Source: Fluviicola sp. (lineage in GTDB: Bacteria; Bacteroidota; Bacteroidia; Flavobacteriales_D; Crocinitomicaceae). Taken from it: a stretch of DNA of 39,600 bases. Numbering within the stretch: the stretch's first letter is position 1; every line of letters begins with the position of its first letter. Shown in pieces: positions 1 through 11,208 of this stretch. Location of the stretch: NCBI GenBank assembly GCA_002733985.1, contig NVXP01000012.1, forward strand, positions 1 through 39,600. Direction: 5' to 3'. Made by a program: the position numbers and the translations under genes. Below the pieces are notes generated by a model. The model did no database searches. It was not told where the DNA came from and saw only the letters and a list, made by a program, of their open reading frames with translations.

Positions 1-91
1 CGATCTTTAGTACAACACCAAGGGCTGAGCGGAGCCGAAGTCCGAAATCCGAATACAAATCAAAAAAGTACTCTATATATCATACGACGGC

Positions 92-1279
92 ATGACAGAT
101 CCACTGGGTCAGTCTCAAGTGCTTCCGTATGTTTTTGGTTTAAAAAAACGAGGCTACGAATTTCACGTGATTAGCTTTGAAAAGATGGATCGTTATCAAG
201 AACATCATCGAGTGATTCATGAATTGTTCAAGGAAAACGATGTCCATTGGCATCCACAGGATTATCAATTGTCTGGAGGAATCAAAACAACACTCAAACA
301 AGTTCGTCGCATGCACAAAGTGGCGAAATACTTACACGAGTTACATCAATTCGATATCGTGCATTGCAGAAGCTACATGCCTGCTCTTACGGGGTTGAAG
401 ATGAAGCGCCGATATGGGATCAAGTTCATTTTTGACATGCGTGGTTTTTGGGCAGATGAGCGAATTGATGGAAAAATATGGAGTTTGGATAGTCCCATCT
501 ATAAACGGATTTACAATTACTTCAAACGAAAGGAAACCCAATTTTTGCTGGAAAGTGATTATTCGATAATCGGAACGCAGAATGGCTACGATGAAATGCA
601 CTCGTGGGAAACAATTAAGGGAAAACATCCAAAAGTCAAAGTAATTCCTTGCTGTGCAAATCTTGATTTATTCGACCCAAGTAAAATTCAGGTTTCTGAT
701 CAGAAGGCATTGCGATCTCAACTTGGCATTGCATCCGATAATTTTGTGTTGGGATATGTCGGTTCGATAGGAACTTGGTACATGCTTTCCGAAATGTTGG
801 ATTATTTCAAATGTTTGAAAGCAGACAACCCCAAGGCACTATTTTTGTTCGTTTCGGGAGAAAAACCAGCGTTCATAAAAGACGAAGCAAAGAAAAAGGG
901 AATCGATACGGCGTCAATTCTTGTTTCTTCAACGCTACACAGTGGTGTTCCTTTGCACTTATCTCTATTTGATAATGCCATCTTCTTTATTCGACCGAGT
1001 TATTCGAAAAAGGCAGCATCTCCTGTTAAGCAAGGTGAAATTATGGCAATGGGAATTCCATTGATCTGTAATTCTGGTGTAGGAGATACGGATGCTATCG
1101 TACTCAAATACAAAGCAGGGAAGGTAATAAATGAGTTAAATGATGAAAGCTACCGAGCGAATTTCATCAATAAGGAAATGTTCGATTCGCAAGTAATCAT
1201 GGATGGAGCCAAGGCCTATTTTTCATTGGAAGAAGGGCTTAATCAGTACGAATGGATCTATAAAAAGGTACTTGAGTAA
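92..1279 (+). CDS. Glycosyltransferase family 4-like; true N-terminus probably lies upstream of the ATG at 92
   Basis: 395 aa ORF with GT-B features (FDMRGFWADERIDG; C-terminal SPVKQGEIMAMGIPLICNSGVGDT). In-frame codons upstream of 92 read IKKVLYISYDG, which looks like the usual start of this family. Confidence 0.85.
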   Translation: MTDPLGQSQVLPYVFGLKKRGYEFHVISFEKMDRYQEHHRVIHELFKENDVHWHPQDYQLSGGIKTTLKQVRRMHKVAKYLHELHQFDIVHCRSYMPALTGLKMKRRYGIKFIFDMRGFWADERIDGKIWSLDSPIYKRIYNYFKRKETQFLLESDYSIIGTQNGYDEMHSWETIKGKHPKVKVIPCCANLDLFDPSKIQVSDQKALRSQLGIASDNFVLGYVGSIGTWYMLSEMLDYFKCLKADNPKALFLFVSGEKPAFIKDEAKKKGIDTASILVSSTLHSGVPLHLSLFDNAIFFIRPSYSKKAASPVKQGEIMAMGIPLICNSGVGDTDAIVLKYKAGKVINELNDESYRANFINKEMFDSQVIMDGAKAYFSLEEGLNQYEWIYKKVLE

Positions 1280-2345
1280 ACGTTTGGTCATCATAGCGCC
1301 CTATCCCAAAGGTGAAGCTCCTTCGCAGCGGTTTCGATTCGAGCAATACTTGGATTTTTTCGAAGAACAAGATTATACAATAGAGTTTCATGCATTCTTA
1401 TCAGATAAAACGTGGAAAGCATTGTACAAGGAAGGTTCTTTCTTTGCTAAGGCTTCTGGAATGATAGGTAGTTTCTGGCGTCGATTTTTATTGATGTTCA
1501 AATTGAGATCAGCTGATGTGATCTTCATTCATCGAGAAGCTTCCATGATCGGGCCTCCAGTTTTTGAATGGATCATTGCCAAGGTTCTGCGTAAAAAATT
1601 CATTTATGATTTCGATGATGCCATTTGGCTCCCTAACTACAGTGATTCCAATGCGCGTTTTCAACGTTTAAAAGCCTATGGAAAGGTCAAGAAGATCATG
1701 AAATGGGCACATGTTGTGAGTGCTGGGAATCAACATTTATTGGAATTCGCGAAACAATACAATGAGAACGTAAGGATTATTCCTACAACGATCGATCTCG
1801 AAAATTCCCATAACCTTTCAACGCTTCATTCGGCGAAAGTTCCAGTTATTGGTTGGACAGGTACTCACACAACCATGGGATATCTCGATGATTTAATTCC
1901 TGTTCTAGCGGAACTTGAAAACACACACACGTTTGTTTTCCGAATAATATCGAATCAAGCGCCTGAATACGATTTGAAGAGTTTGGAGTTCGTGAAATGG
2001 AACAAGGAGACGGAGATTGAAGATTTGGCGAAAATCAACATCGGTGTGATGCCTTTGTTGGATACGATTTGGGCTAAAGGTAAATGTGGCTTCAAAGGAT
2101 TGCAATACATGGCTCTGGAAATTCCCGCGGTGATGTCACCGGTAGGAGTGAATACTTCAATTGTGGAAGATGGAATAAACGGATTCCTTTGCAGTACTCC
2201 AGAAGAATGGAAACAAACCTTTGTCAAATTACTAGAAAGTGAATCGCTTCGGGTAGAAATTGGAAAAGCTGGATCTCAAACGGTTCAACAATCATATTCT
2301 GTACAAGCAAATCGAAACAACTATTTGAACTTATTGAAATCATGA
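1272..2345 (+). CDS. Glycosyltransferase (GT-B fold); TTG start at 1272 proposed
   Basis: The ORF track starts at 1203, inside the upstream gene. The protein-like N-terminus is SKRLVIIAPYPKGEAPSQRFRFEQY, beginning after TTG at 1272. C-terminus is GT-like (KCGFKGLQYMALEIPAVMSPVGVN). Confidence 0.8.
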   Translation: MSKRLVIIAPYPKGEAPSQRFRFEQYLDFFEEQDYTIEFHAFLSDKTWKALYKEGSFFAKASGMIGSFWRRFLLMFKLRSADVIFIHREASMIGPPVFEWIIAKVLRKKFIYDFDDAIWLPNYSDSNARFQRLKAYGKVKKIMKWAHVVSAGNQHLLEFAKQYNENVRIIPTTIDLENSHNLSTLHSAKVPVIGWTGTHTTMGYLDDLIPVLAELENTHTFVFRIISNQAPEYDLKSLEFVKWNKETEIEDLAKINIGVMPLLDTIWAKGKCGFKGLQYMALEIPAVMSPVGVNTSIVEDGINGFLCSTPEEWKQTFVKLLESESLRVEIGKAGSQTVQQSYSVQANRNNYLNLLKS

Positions 2346-2914
2346 AAATCCTTTTCGCCACATCGAACCCGAATAAAGCAAAAGAAATTGCGGCTTTGCT
2401 ACCTGAATCATTTGAGTTGCTCACATTGAACGACATCAATGTGACTGAAGAAATTCCAGAAACGCAAAACACTCTGGATGGAAATGCAAAGCAAAAATCG
2501 GAATACATTCTTACCAACTTTCAATTGGATTGCTTCGCCGATGATACGGGATTGGAAATTCCAGCACTCAACAATGAACCTGGTGTGAAATCGGCTCGTT
2601 ATGCTGGTGAACAGCGAGATTCAGAAGCGAATATGCAATTGGTGCTTGATCGTTTGAAAGACAAAGAAGATCGTTCGGCTCGCTTTCGAACAGTCATTTC
2701 TTTAGAATTGAACGGGGAACAACACTTGTTTGAGGGAATTGTTAATGGATCAATCCGTGAAGGGAAAGTAGGCGATGGAGGATTTGGATACGATCCAATC
2801 TTCGAGCCTGAAAACTGCGGCAAGACCTTTGGCGAAATGTCCATGAATGAAAAAAATCGCTACTCCCATCGTGCACGAGCCTTTGCAAAGATGATTGCGT
2901 TTTTATCAGAATAA
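2342..2914 (+). CDS. rdgB: Non-canonical purine NTP pyrophosphatase (XTP/dITP diphosphatase, RdgB/HAM1 family)
   Basis: MKILFATSNPNKAKEI, FADDTGLEIPALNNEPGVKSARYAG and GDGGFGYDPIF motifs. ATGA overlap with the upstream ORF. Confidence 0.95.
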   Translation: MKILFATSNPNKAKEIAALLPESFELLTLNDINVTEEIPETQNTLDGNAKQKSEYILTNFQLDCFADDTGLEIPALNNEPGVKSARYAGEQRDSEANMQLVLDRLKDKEDRSARFRTVISLELNGEQHLFEGIVNGSIREGKVGDGGFGYDPIFEPENCGKTFGEMSMNEKNRYSHRARAFAKMIAFLSE

Positions 2915-3012
2915 TTGAAATATCAGAATCTAATTAATGGGGTTCAGCTCCGCTCAGCCCCGATCTTAAACGTGGGCGTTTTATCTCACCAAATCACTTC
3001 CTTTTTCCCTAA

Positions 3013-5298
<2,286 letters not shown>

Positions 5299-5316
5299 AC
5301 GTTAATAAAATTGATT

Positions 5317-5362
5317 AAACGCTCTTCTCCCGATAACTATCGGGAGAAGAGCGTTTTTTTTT
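5317..5362 (+). terminator. Rho-independent terminator after icd
   Basis: AAACGCTCTTCTCCCGATA-ac-TATCGGGAGAAGAGCGTTT perfect palindrome followed by a T tract. Confidence 0.9.
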
Positions 5363-5378
5363 GACTAAATTCATTCCC

Positions 5379-5921
5379 ATGAAGAAGCTTTTTATTGTTT
5401 GCTTTCTTGCATTAATGTCCTTGACTTCGGTGAATGCCCAATCGGTTCTTGAGAGTTGGGAGGGAACATACGAAGGAGAAATGATTGTTGGGTTTACAAA
5501 CAGACCAAACGACACGCTTCAAGTGAAATTTGAGTTGTTGCCAATTGAAGTCGATTCTAGTTGGACCTACCGCATGACGTACGATAGTAAACGCTATGGT
5601 ATTATCGTTAAGGACTATGAAATTCACCGTGATGGAACTAGTCTAAGCAATTTTTTGTTGGATGAAAAAGATGGGATTGTCATCGAAATGAGTTTAATGA
5701 ACGGCTGCTTTTACGACATGTTTGAAGTGATGGATCAGCTCTATGCCATTACAATGCGCAAAGTAGATGATGACATTCATTTTGAATTATTCACCGCTAG
5801 AAAGAAAAAAGCAATGATTACACATTCAGAAGAAGATGAAGAGGGAGTTTCTTACGAAGTAACAAGCTACAAACCAACTCAACATCAAAGCGTTCTTCTT
5901 AAACGAATAAAGACAGAATAA
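5379..5921 (+). CDS. Hypothetical secreted protein
   Basis: ATG at 5379 gives signal peptide MKKLFIVCFLALMSLTSVNAQ; the listed start at 5361 is a TTG inside the terminator T tract. Confidence 0.65.
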   Translation: MKKLFIVCFLALMSLTSVNAQSVLESWEGTYEGEMIVGFTNRPNDTLQVKFELLPIEVDSSWTYRMTYDSKRYGIIVKDYEIHRDGTSLSNFLLDEKDGIVIEMSLMNGCFYDMFEVMDQLYAITMRKVDDDIHFELFTARKKKAMITHSEEDEEGVSYEVTSYKPTQHQSVLLKRIKTE

Positions 5922-5978
5922 TTGTACCAAAAATAAGAATCTAACTTATACATTCCATATCCTACTAACCAATAACTT

Positions 5979-7367
5979 ATGAAATACAGCTTATTCATTT
6001 TCGCCATTCTTACATTAATGAGTTGCGGATCAATCAAACCGGATGCACCTGAAATTACCGTTCAGGAAACATACGACATCCCGGAAGCAAAGGCATCTTA
6101 CATAAAAATTCCAATTAAAATCAATCTAAAGCCGTACTTCGATGAGACGGATAAAAGTATTGACCGGACATTTATGGGCGATGAATCACAATGTTCAGGT
6201 GTAAGTATTAAGTACTTATTCAACCGTGACCCAATAAAGTTTAAGGGAGTTGGAAAAAAATTGCAGTTTGATGTAGATGGGAAATATTCGCTTTGGTTGA
6301 ATTACTGTGCAGCTTGTACGGACGTATTCGCCAGTGAGCCGTATTGCTTAACATCGCGTATTTATGCCAGTTGTGGTGTGGGTGAACCAATGCGTAAAAT
6401 TCATGTTGGTTATGAAACGAGAATTCGCGTAGCTTATAACTATAAGTTGAAAGCGTACACAAAACTACGGGAGATCAAAGCCTTATCACCGTGTAAAATA
6501 ACGGTCTTTAATTATGACGCAACTTCTCAACTGGAAAAAGAAGTGAAAGCCGTTTTGGTGGATATGGAAAAGGACATCGACAAGGAAATTAATACAATTG
6601 ACCTTCGTCCTGATATGGAAACAACGTGGAACTTGATGGGCGAACCATCAGATTTAGAAGGGTATGGTTTTTTGGAATTAAATCCCCAAGCAATTGCAAT
6701 GGATGATATCGTTTACAAAGGTGACACGGCGTATTTCAATGCTGTTTTGATGGCGAATCCTAAAATATTGTCCCAAAAGTCAGGGAAGAAAGTGAAAAAA
6801 TTACCAAACCTGACAGAATACAAAGAGCGTGAAGGGTTTGATATTACGATGGATGTGTTCACGCGATACGATTCTTTGAGTTCAATTCTAACACGAAATA
6901 TTGCAGGAAAAGAGCTCGACGTAAAAGGGAAGAAAGTCATCTTTGATTCGATTCAAATATATGGAGCAAGCAACAAGCAATTGCACATTAAAATGAATTT
7001 TTCTGGTTCTAAAACAGGTGAGTTCTACTTAACAGGAACGCCAGTTTTTGCTCCTGACAGTCAATATATATCGTTTCCAGATCTTCAGTTCGATGTGAAA
7101 TCAAAAAGTGCCTTATTGAAAAGTGCCAAGTGGTTTTTTGATAAAAAAGTAACGGAGATGTTACGGAAAGAAACTGAAATCGACCTTTCACCTTATTTGG
7201 TAACATTGAAAGAAGAACTCAATAAAAATTTATCAATGGAGCTTTCTGAAGGTGTAAACATGACAGGGAAAGTAAATGAGATTTCGATACAGTTGATTCA
7301 GCCCAGAGCGGATGAACTACACATTCAAATTCATAGTCTAGGAAAGCTCGGGATCAAACTCGATTAA
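5979..7367 (+). CDS. DUF4403-like lipoprotein
   Basis: 462 aa; lipobox MKYSLFIFAILTLMSCGS; YIKIPIKINLKPYFDETDKSID and the overall layout resemble DUF4403 proteins. Confidence 0.75.
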   Translation: MKYSLFIFAILTLMSCGSIKPDAPEITVQETYDIPEAKASYIKIPIKINLKPYFDETDKSIDRTFMGDESQCSGVSIKYLFNRDPIKFKGVGKKLQFDVDGKYSLWLNYCAACTDVFASEPYCLTSRIYASCGVGEPMRKIHVGYETRIRVAYNYKLKAYTKLREIKALSPCKITVFNYDATSQLEKEVKAVLVDMEKDIDKEINTIDLRPDMETTWNLMGEPSDLEGYGFLELNPQAIAMDDIVYKGDTAYFNAVLMANPKILSQKSGKKVKKLPNLTEYKEREGFDITMDVFTRYDSLSSILTRNIAGKELDVKGKKVIFDSIQIYGASNKQLHIKMNFSGSKTGEFYLTGTPVFAPDSQYISFPDLQFDVKSKSALLKSAKWFFDKKVTEMLRKETEIDLSPYLVTLKEELNKNLSMELSEGVNMTGKVNEISIQLIQPRADELHIQIHSLGKLGIKLD

Positions 7368-7658
7368 GGGGTTGGCGTATGAGCAAGGTTTTTTCTCTCG
7401 TTTGGACAATACGAGGAGTTACGGAAGGTTTTGAAATGAGAACAAGCATCTTTACTTCAAAATGGACTTCTCGAAGTGATCTCCGCGCCTATTTTCGAGA
7501 TAATTTGTAAGGAATGAAATGGCGGGAACCGAACGGAAGCGTGAAACGATCACCGAATCGGTCGTCATTTCAAAGAGGAAAAGAAGTCAAGAAAATCAGC
7601 GCAAGGGCGGTTTTGAACATTTTTTTTGACCTTAGAAAAAGTGTTGTATCAAACTTGA

Positions 7659-8021
7659 TTAACGATTCTGCATGTGAGCAGCGACTTGTGGGAAACAATT
7701 ATAAAGCGCCTCTCCCAATTCAGCTTCAAAATCCATTTTGGAAATAGCCAACTTCATACAGCGAAGCCATTCAATCCGAGCTGCTTCGTCTATTGCATGA
7801 GGTGCATGGCGCATGCGCATACGTGGGTGACCATATTCAGAATTGTAGAGTTGAGGACCACCTAAAAACTGCGTGAGAAAGCGGTATTGCTTATCGCGAA
7901 TAGTAGACCTATCGTTCGTAAAGAGATGTGAAATCGACGATTCATCAAATACGATGTCGTAAAAGGTGTCGACTAATTTTTTTAAGGACTCTGGCCCAAT
8001 TTTTGAATACAATGTTTCCAT
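7659..8021 (-). CDS. Truncated haemoglobin (group II-like globin)
   Basis: 120 aa; LYSKIGPESLKKLVDTFYDIVFDE, FLTQFLGGPQLYNSEYGHPRMRMRHAPHAI. Confidence 0.9.
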   Translation of the reverse strand: METLYSKIGPESLKKLVDTFYDIVFDESSISHLFTNDRSTIRDKQYRFLTQFLGGPQLYNSEYGHPRMRMRHAPHAIDEAARIEWLRCMKLAISKMDFEAELGEALYNCFPQVAAHMQNR

Positions 8022-8054
8022 ACACGATAAAACGAAGCAAGATGTAATGTTATC

Positions 8055-8085
8055 TTGTTAAAAACTAAGACCTTTCGTACATTTG
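8055..8085 (+). promoter_or_regulatory. Bacteroidota-type promoter (TTG-N20-TACATTTG) for the OmpA-family gene
   Basis: TTG at 8055-8057, 20 nt spacer, TACATTTG at 8078-8085 matching TAnnTTTG; ATG follows at 8095. Confidence 0.7.
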
Positions 8086-8094
8086 CTTTACTCT

Positions 8095-9267
8095 ATGGCA
8101 AAGATATTATTTATTATTGTCCTATTACTCGTTACTCCTGATGCATTTTCGCAAAAAGCGGGGAAGAATACCTCTTCACTGAATTCTTGCATGGGCGGAA
8201 TCAATATTTTTGAAGACGGCGATTTCCAATTACAATTTACGGGAAAAAAAAGCAATGACAATGCCGTCGATGCCTATCCATCTTTGTCTCGTATAAATTC
8301 TGAAAATTACATCTGGATAAGTTACATCGCTCCAATAGACGGTGATCTAACATTTACGGCATCTAAGAAGTCGGGCTTTGTTCAAATGGTCATTTTTGAA
8401 GAGGAGCAAAAGGATATTTGTGGGGAAATTAGTCAAGGGATTGCTGAGATTAAGCGTTTACATATAGGGAAAGAATCCTCTATTGTTGGATTGGACTATC
8501 ATGTGGACGGAGGAATCATGTATTCTCTCCCTATGAAGGAGGGGCGAAAGTACCAGTTACTTTTTGCTACGGAAAGTGAGAGTAAGGATAAATTGTACTT
8601 GCAATGGCGTTTTGTCTCCGGAGGGAAATCCGAGCCAGAGTCACAGATTATTGATCGAAGAACCGATGATTTTGCTCCGACATTTAAAATTATCGTTCGA
8701 GACAAAGAAACAAATGAGCCGATAATTGCGAGTTTGTCCATTGAAGGAAATAAATCCATTGCAGGAATGTATATTGGATCAGACTTCATGTTTAACATTG
8801 ATCGCAATTCAAAATTGACGATTAAATGCGATGCAGAAGGGTATTTTTTGAACGACTTAGAAGAAGAAGCTAGTCCATTTGAAGATCAGGAAATCACCCT
8901 CGATTTAGAGCGTGTTTCCGCAGGGAGATCCATGAAGATTGAAGAGATTGAGTTTGTACCAGGAACGAGTAAAATCACACTTGCTTCAGAACCAAAACTC
9001 CGACGTTTGAAAGACTTCCTCGCTTTGAACTCTTCGTTGGATGTTGAAATTCAAGGACATGTTTTTGCGATTGGCGACAATTCCTTCGCAGCACAAAAAG
9101 TCTCCGAGGCACGGGCAAAACGTGTGATGAAATACCTGATTGATAATGGTATCGACAAACATCGATTGACAGCAGTCGGCCATGGAAATACGCGGCCAAT
9201 TTATGCTGAGCCCAAATTCTTCTATGAAGAACAGGCGAATCGACGAGTCGAGGTTGTGGTGAAGTAG
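8095..9267 (+). CDS. OmpA-family outer-membrane/peptidoglycan-associated protein
   Basis: Signal peptide MAKILFIIVLLLVTPDAFSQ; C-terminal OmpA-like domain (LDVEIQGHVFAIGDNSFAAQKVSEARAKRVMKYLIDNGIDKHRLTAVGHGNTRPI...NRRVEVVVK). Confidence 0.9.
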   Translation: MAKILFIIVLLLVTPDAFSQKAGKNTSSLNSCMGGINIFEDGDFQLQFTGKKSNDNAVDAYPSLSRINSENYIWISYIAPIDGDLTFTASKKSGFVQMVIFEEEQKDICGEISQGIAEIKRLHIGKESSIVGLDYHVDGGIMYSLPMKEGRKYQLLFATESESKDKLYLQWRFVSGGKSEPESQIIDRRTDDFAPTFKIIVRDKETNEPIIASLSIEGNKSIAGMYIGSDFMFNIDRNSKLTIKCDAEGYFLNDLEEEASPFEDQEITLDLERVSAGRSMKIEEIEFVPGTSKITLASEPKLRRLKDFLALNSSLDVEIQGHVFAIGDNSFAAQKVSEARAKRVMKYLIDNGIDKHRLTAVGHGNTRPIYAEPKFFYEEQANRRVEVVVK

Positions 9268-9412
9268 ATTCCGATTCGTACTTCTTAGAAAAGATCTATT
9301 CCTTCATGGTATATTGCTCGAGCTCTTTATATGTAGTTGTGTAGGAGCTTCTAATGACAAAAATAAAGAGGTATATTTAGTGTATTGTTATTTGCAACTG
9401 TAATCGCTGTCT

Positions 9413-10348
9413 GTGAAAAAAGAAAACCAGCATTTCCTACCTAGAGCCTTCCTTAAACATTTCTGTATTGACAGGAGGTCGGAAATATATGAGTCAAAAT
9501 TTATTGGGTCTAATCAAAAATGGTTGAAGCCAATCTCTAAACACACGAATTCAATAAGCTACAGTGAGGATATATATAATGTTAGTCTAGAGTTTGCAAA
9601 AAAGAATGGTATCTCATCAGAATTTGTTGAACGGAACTCCTTTTGGTATGAAAAGGGATACATGGACGAACTTATTAGTAAAGTTGAAAATGACACCGTC
9701 CAACAATCAGACATTGAAAAATTACCAGATTTTTATCTAAGTATGATTTCCCGAAATCCAGTTTTCATGAATGGTTTTGATCCTGCTAAAACGGACCATT
9801 TGCTGGATGAGCAACTCGCCAACCTTCAAAAAGAATCTAAATGGGTGAAGAAAATGGCACGGTTAACAAGTAACAAAAAACTAAATAAATGGTTCGCTGT
9901 TTTACGGTCCAAATTTGTTGTTGAACAAACTCAGGAGCAAATGTATTCCATGTCTATGTACAAGCAATATACAGGTCAAAGCGCGGCTTACAAAGAAATA
10001 ATGGATGAGATTCAAGGCTATAAAGTGATGATTGGTCGAATAAGAAACGATAACCATTTTTTTTTAACGAGTGATTCTCCTGGCTTTTCGGTATGTAGAG
10101 ATAGTAAGATTTACCCGCTTAAATTTAAAGATGATGCCTTTCACTATATGCCCATTTCTTCAAAGGTCATGGTAGCCTTATTACATCCTGTCTATAGCTT
10201 TGATGCACCTCAGTTTTCAGTGGTAGATGTTACGCTAGAAACACTGAATTATATCAATGACGGTACAATTAAAGCAAGTAGTGAATATGTTTATTGCGAG
10301 AACAAAGAGTTTTTGTTCGAAATCTTGGCAAATCGAAGGGGCAAATAA
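9413..10348 (+). CDS. DUF4238-like protein, GTG start
   Basis: 311 aa; N-terminal KKENQHFLPRAFLKHFCID and central DNHFFLTSDSPGFSV ... YMPISSKVMVALLHP resemble DUF4238. Confidence 0.65.
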   Translation: MKKENQHFLPRAFLKHFCIDRRSEIYESKFIGSNQKWLKPISKHTNSISYSEDIYNVSLEFAKKNGISSEFVERNSFWYEKGYMDELISKVENDTVQQSDIEKLPDFYLSMISRNPVFMNGFDPAKTDHLLDEQLANLQKESKWVKKMARLTSNKKLNKWFAVLRSKFVVEQTQEQMYSMSMYKQYTGQSAAYKEIMDEIQGYKVMIGRIRNDNHFFLTSDSPGFSVCRDSKIYPLKFKDDAFHYMPISSKVMVALLHPVYSFDAPQFSVVDVTLETLNYINDGTIKASSEYVYCENKEFLFEILANRRGK

Positions 10349-10495
10349 TACTATCTACACTTCTTTGTAGATTAGAATGCTATGAGGTCTCTGTACGTCG
10401 TTATGTTGGTCTCCTGTAAAATAGAGAAGTGTCTTTGGATGCAATAAAGCAGAATCCCATTTTGTAAAAGTGAAATTTGACTAGTTTAAATCAAG

Positions 10496-10503
10496 TATCT
10501 TTA
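10496..10503 (+). promoter_or_regulatory. Possible -7 box (TATCTTTA) upstream of the AraC-type gene
   Basis: One mismatch to TAnnTTTG; a TTG lies 16 nt upstream, slightly short spacing. Confidence 0.35.
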
Positions 10504-10572
10504 GGTATTAATCGGTTCGGATAATGACTTTTGAACTTGTTAGACGAACTGTAGTTAGCCGTAAGAAGAAAG

Positions 10573-11133
10573 ATGACAATTTATATAAAAAATATGGTAT
10601 GCAACCGTTGCAAAATGGTTGTAAAATCAATTTTCGAAAAGTTGGGACTTCACCCTTTGCAAGTTGAATTGGGAGAGGTTGAATTACATGAAAATGATAT
10701 CTCGTCTTTAAAAGACCTACTCATACAAGAACTTCAATCCGTTGGATTCGAATTATTAGATGACAAAAGAAAACAAACGATTGAAAAAGTAAAAAATCTA
10801 ATTACAGACTTGGTTCAGAATCAAAACAATAACCTTGACATTACTCTATCTGAGTATTTAACGAAAAAAATATTCCAAGATTATAATTCATTAAGCAATT
10901 TGTTTTCAGAAGTTGTGGGTATTACTATTGAAAAATATTATATCCTTCAAAAAATTGAGAGGGTAAAAGAACTCTTGGTTTATAATGAACTCACTTTGAG
11001 TGAAATTTCTTTTCAATTGAATTATTCTTCTGTTGCATACTTAAGCAATCAGTTTAAAAAGGTAACAGGACTTACTCCAAGTCACTTTAAAAAGTTTAGA
11101 ACAGTTGAACGCAAACCCTTAGAAGAGTTGTAA
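10573..11133 (+). CDS. AraC-family transcriptional regulator with N-terminal CxxC/HMA-like segment
   Basis: N-terminus MTIYIKNMVCNRCKMVVKSIFEKLG; C-terminal AraC double HTH (LTLSEISFQLNYSSVAYLSNQFKKVTGLTPSHFKKFR). Confidence 0.85.
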   Translation: MTIYIKNMVCNRCKMVVKSIFEKLGLHPLQVELGEVELHENDISSLKDLLIQELQSVGFELLDDKRKQTIEKVKNLITDLVQNQNNNLDITLSEYLTKKIFQDYNSLSNLFSEVVGITIEKYYILQKIERVKELLVYNELTLSEISFQLNYSSVAYLSNQFKKVTGLTPSHFKKFRTVERKPLEEL

Positions 11134-11208
11134 ATTTTACAATTTTATTCTAGAATAGCGTAATAAATAACTGCCTTAGAGTATTGACATTTGTGGTATA
11201 ATTAAAAC

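Noticed and set aside
341-628. Numerous antisense or nested ORFs in the track (e.g. 341-628, 1955-2227, 4115-4468, 18253-18522, 36543-36818, 37958-38203)
   Set aside because: They lie inside strongly supported genes on another frame with low-complexity, non-domain-like translations.
7514-7747. ORF of 77 aa (7514-7747) in the intergenic region
   Set aside because: Runs into the antisense strand of the globin gene; composition is not protein-like. The region is better treated as non-coding.
11181-11205. TTGACATTTGTGGTATAAT before the HMA gene as a sigma-70-like promoter
   Set aside because: The TTGACA and TATAAT look-alikes are only 7 nt apart, which is incompatible with promoter geometry, and the element does not match TAnnTTTG spacing either.
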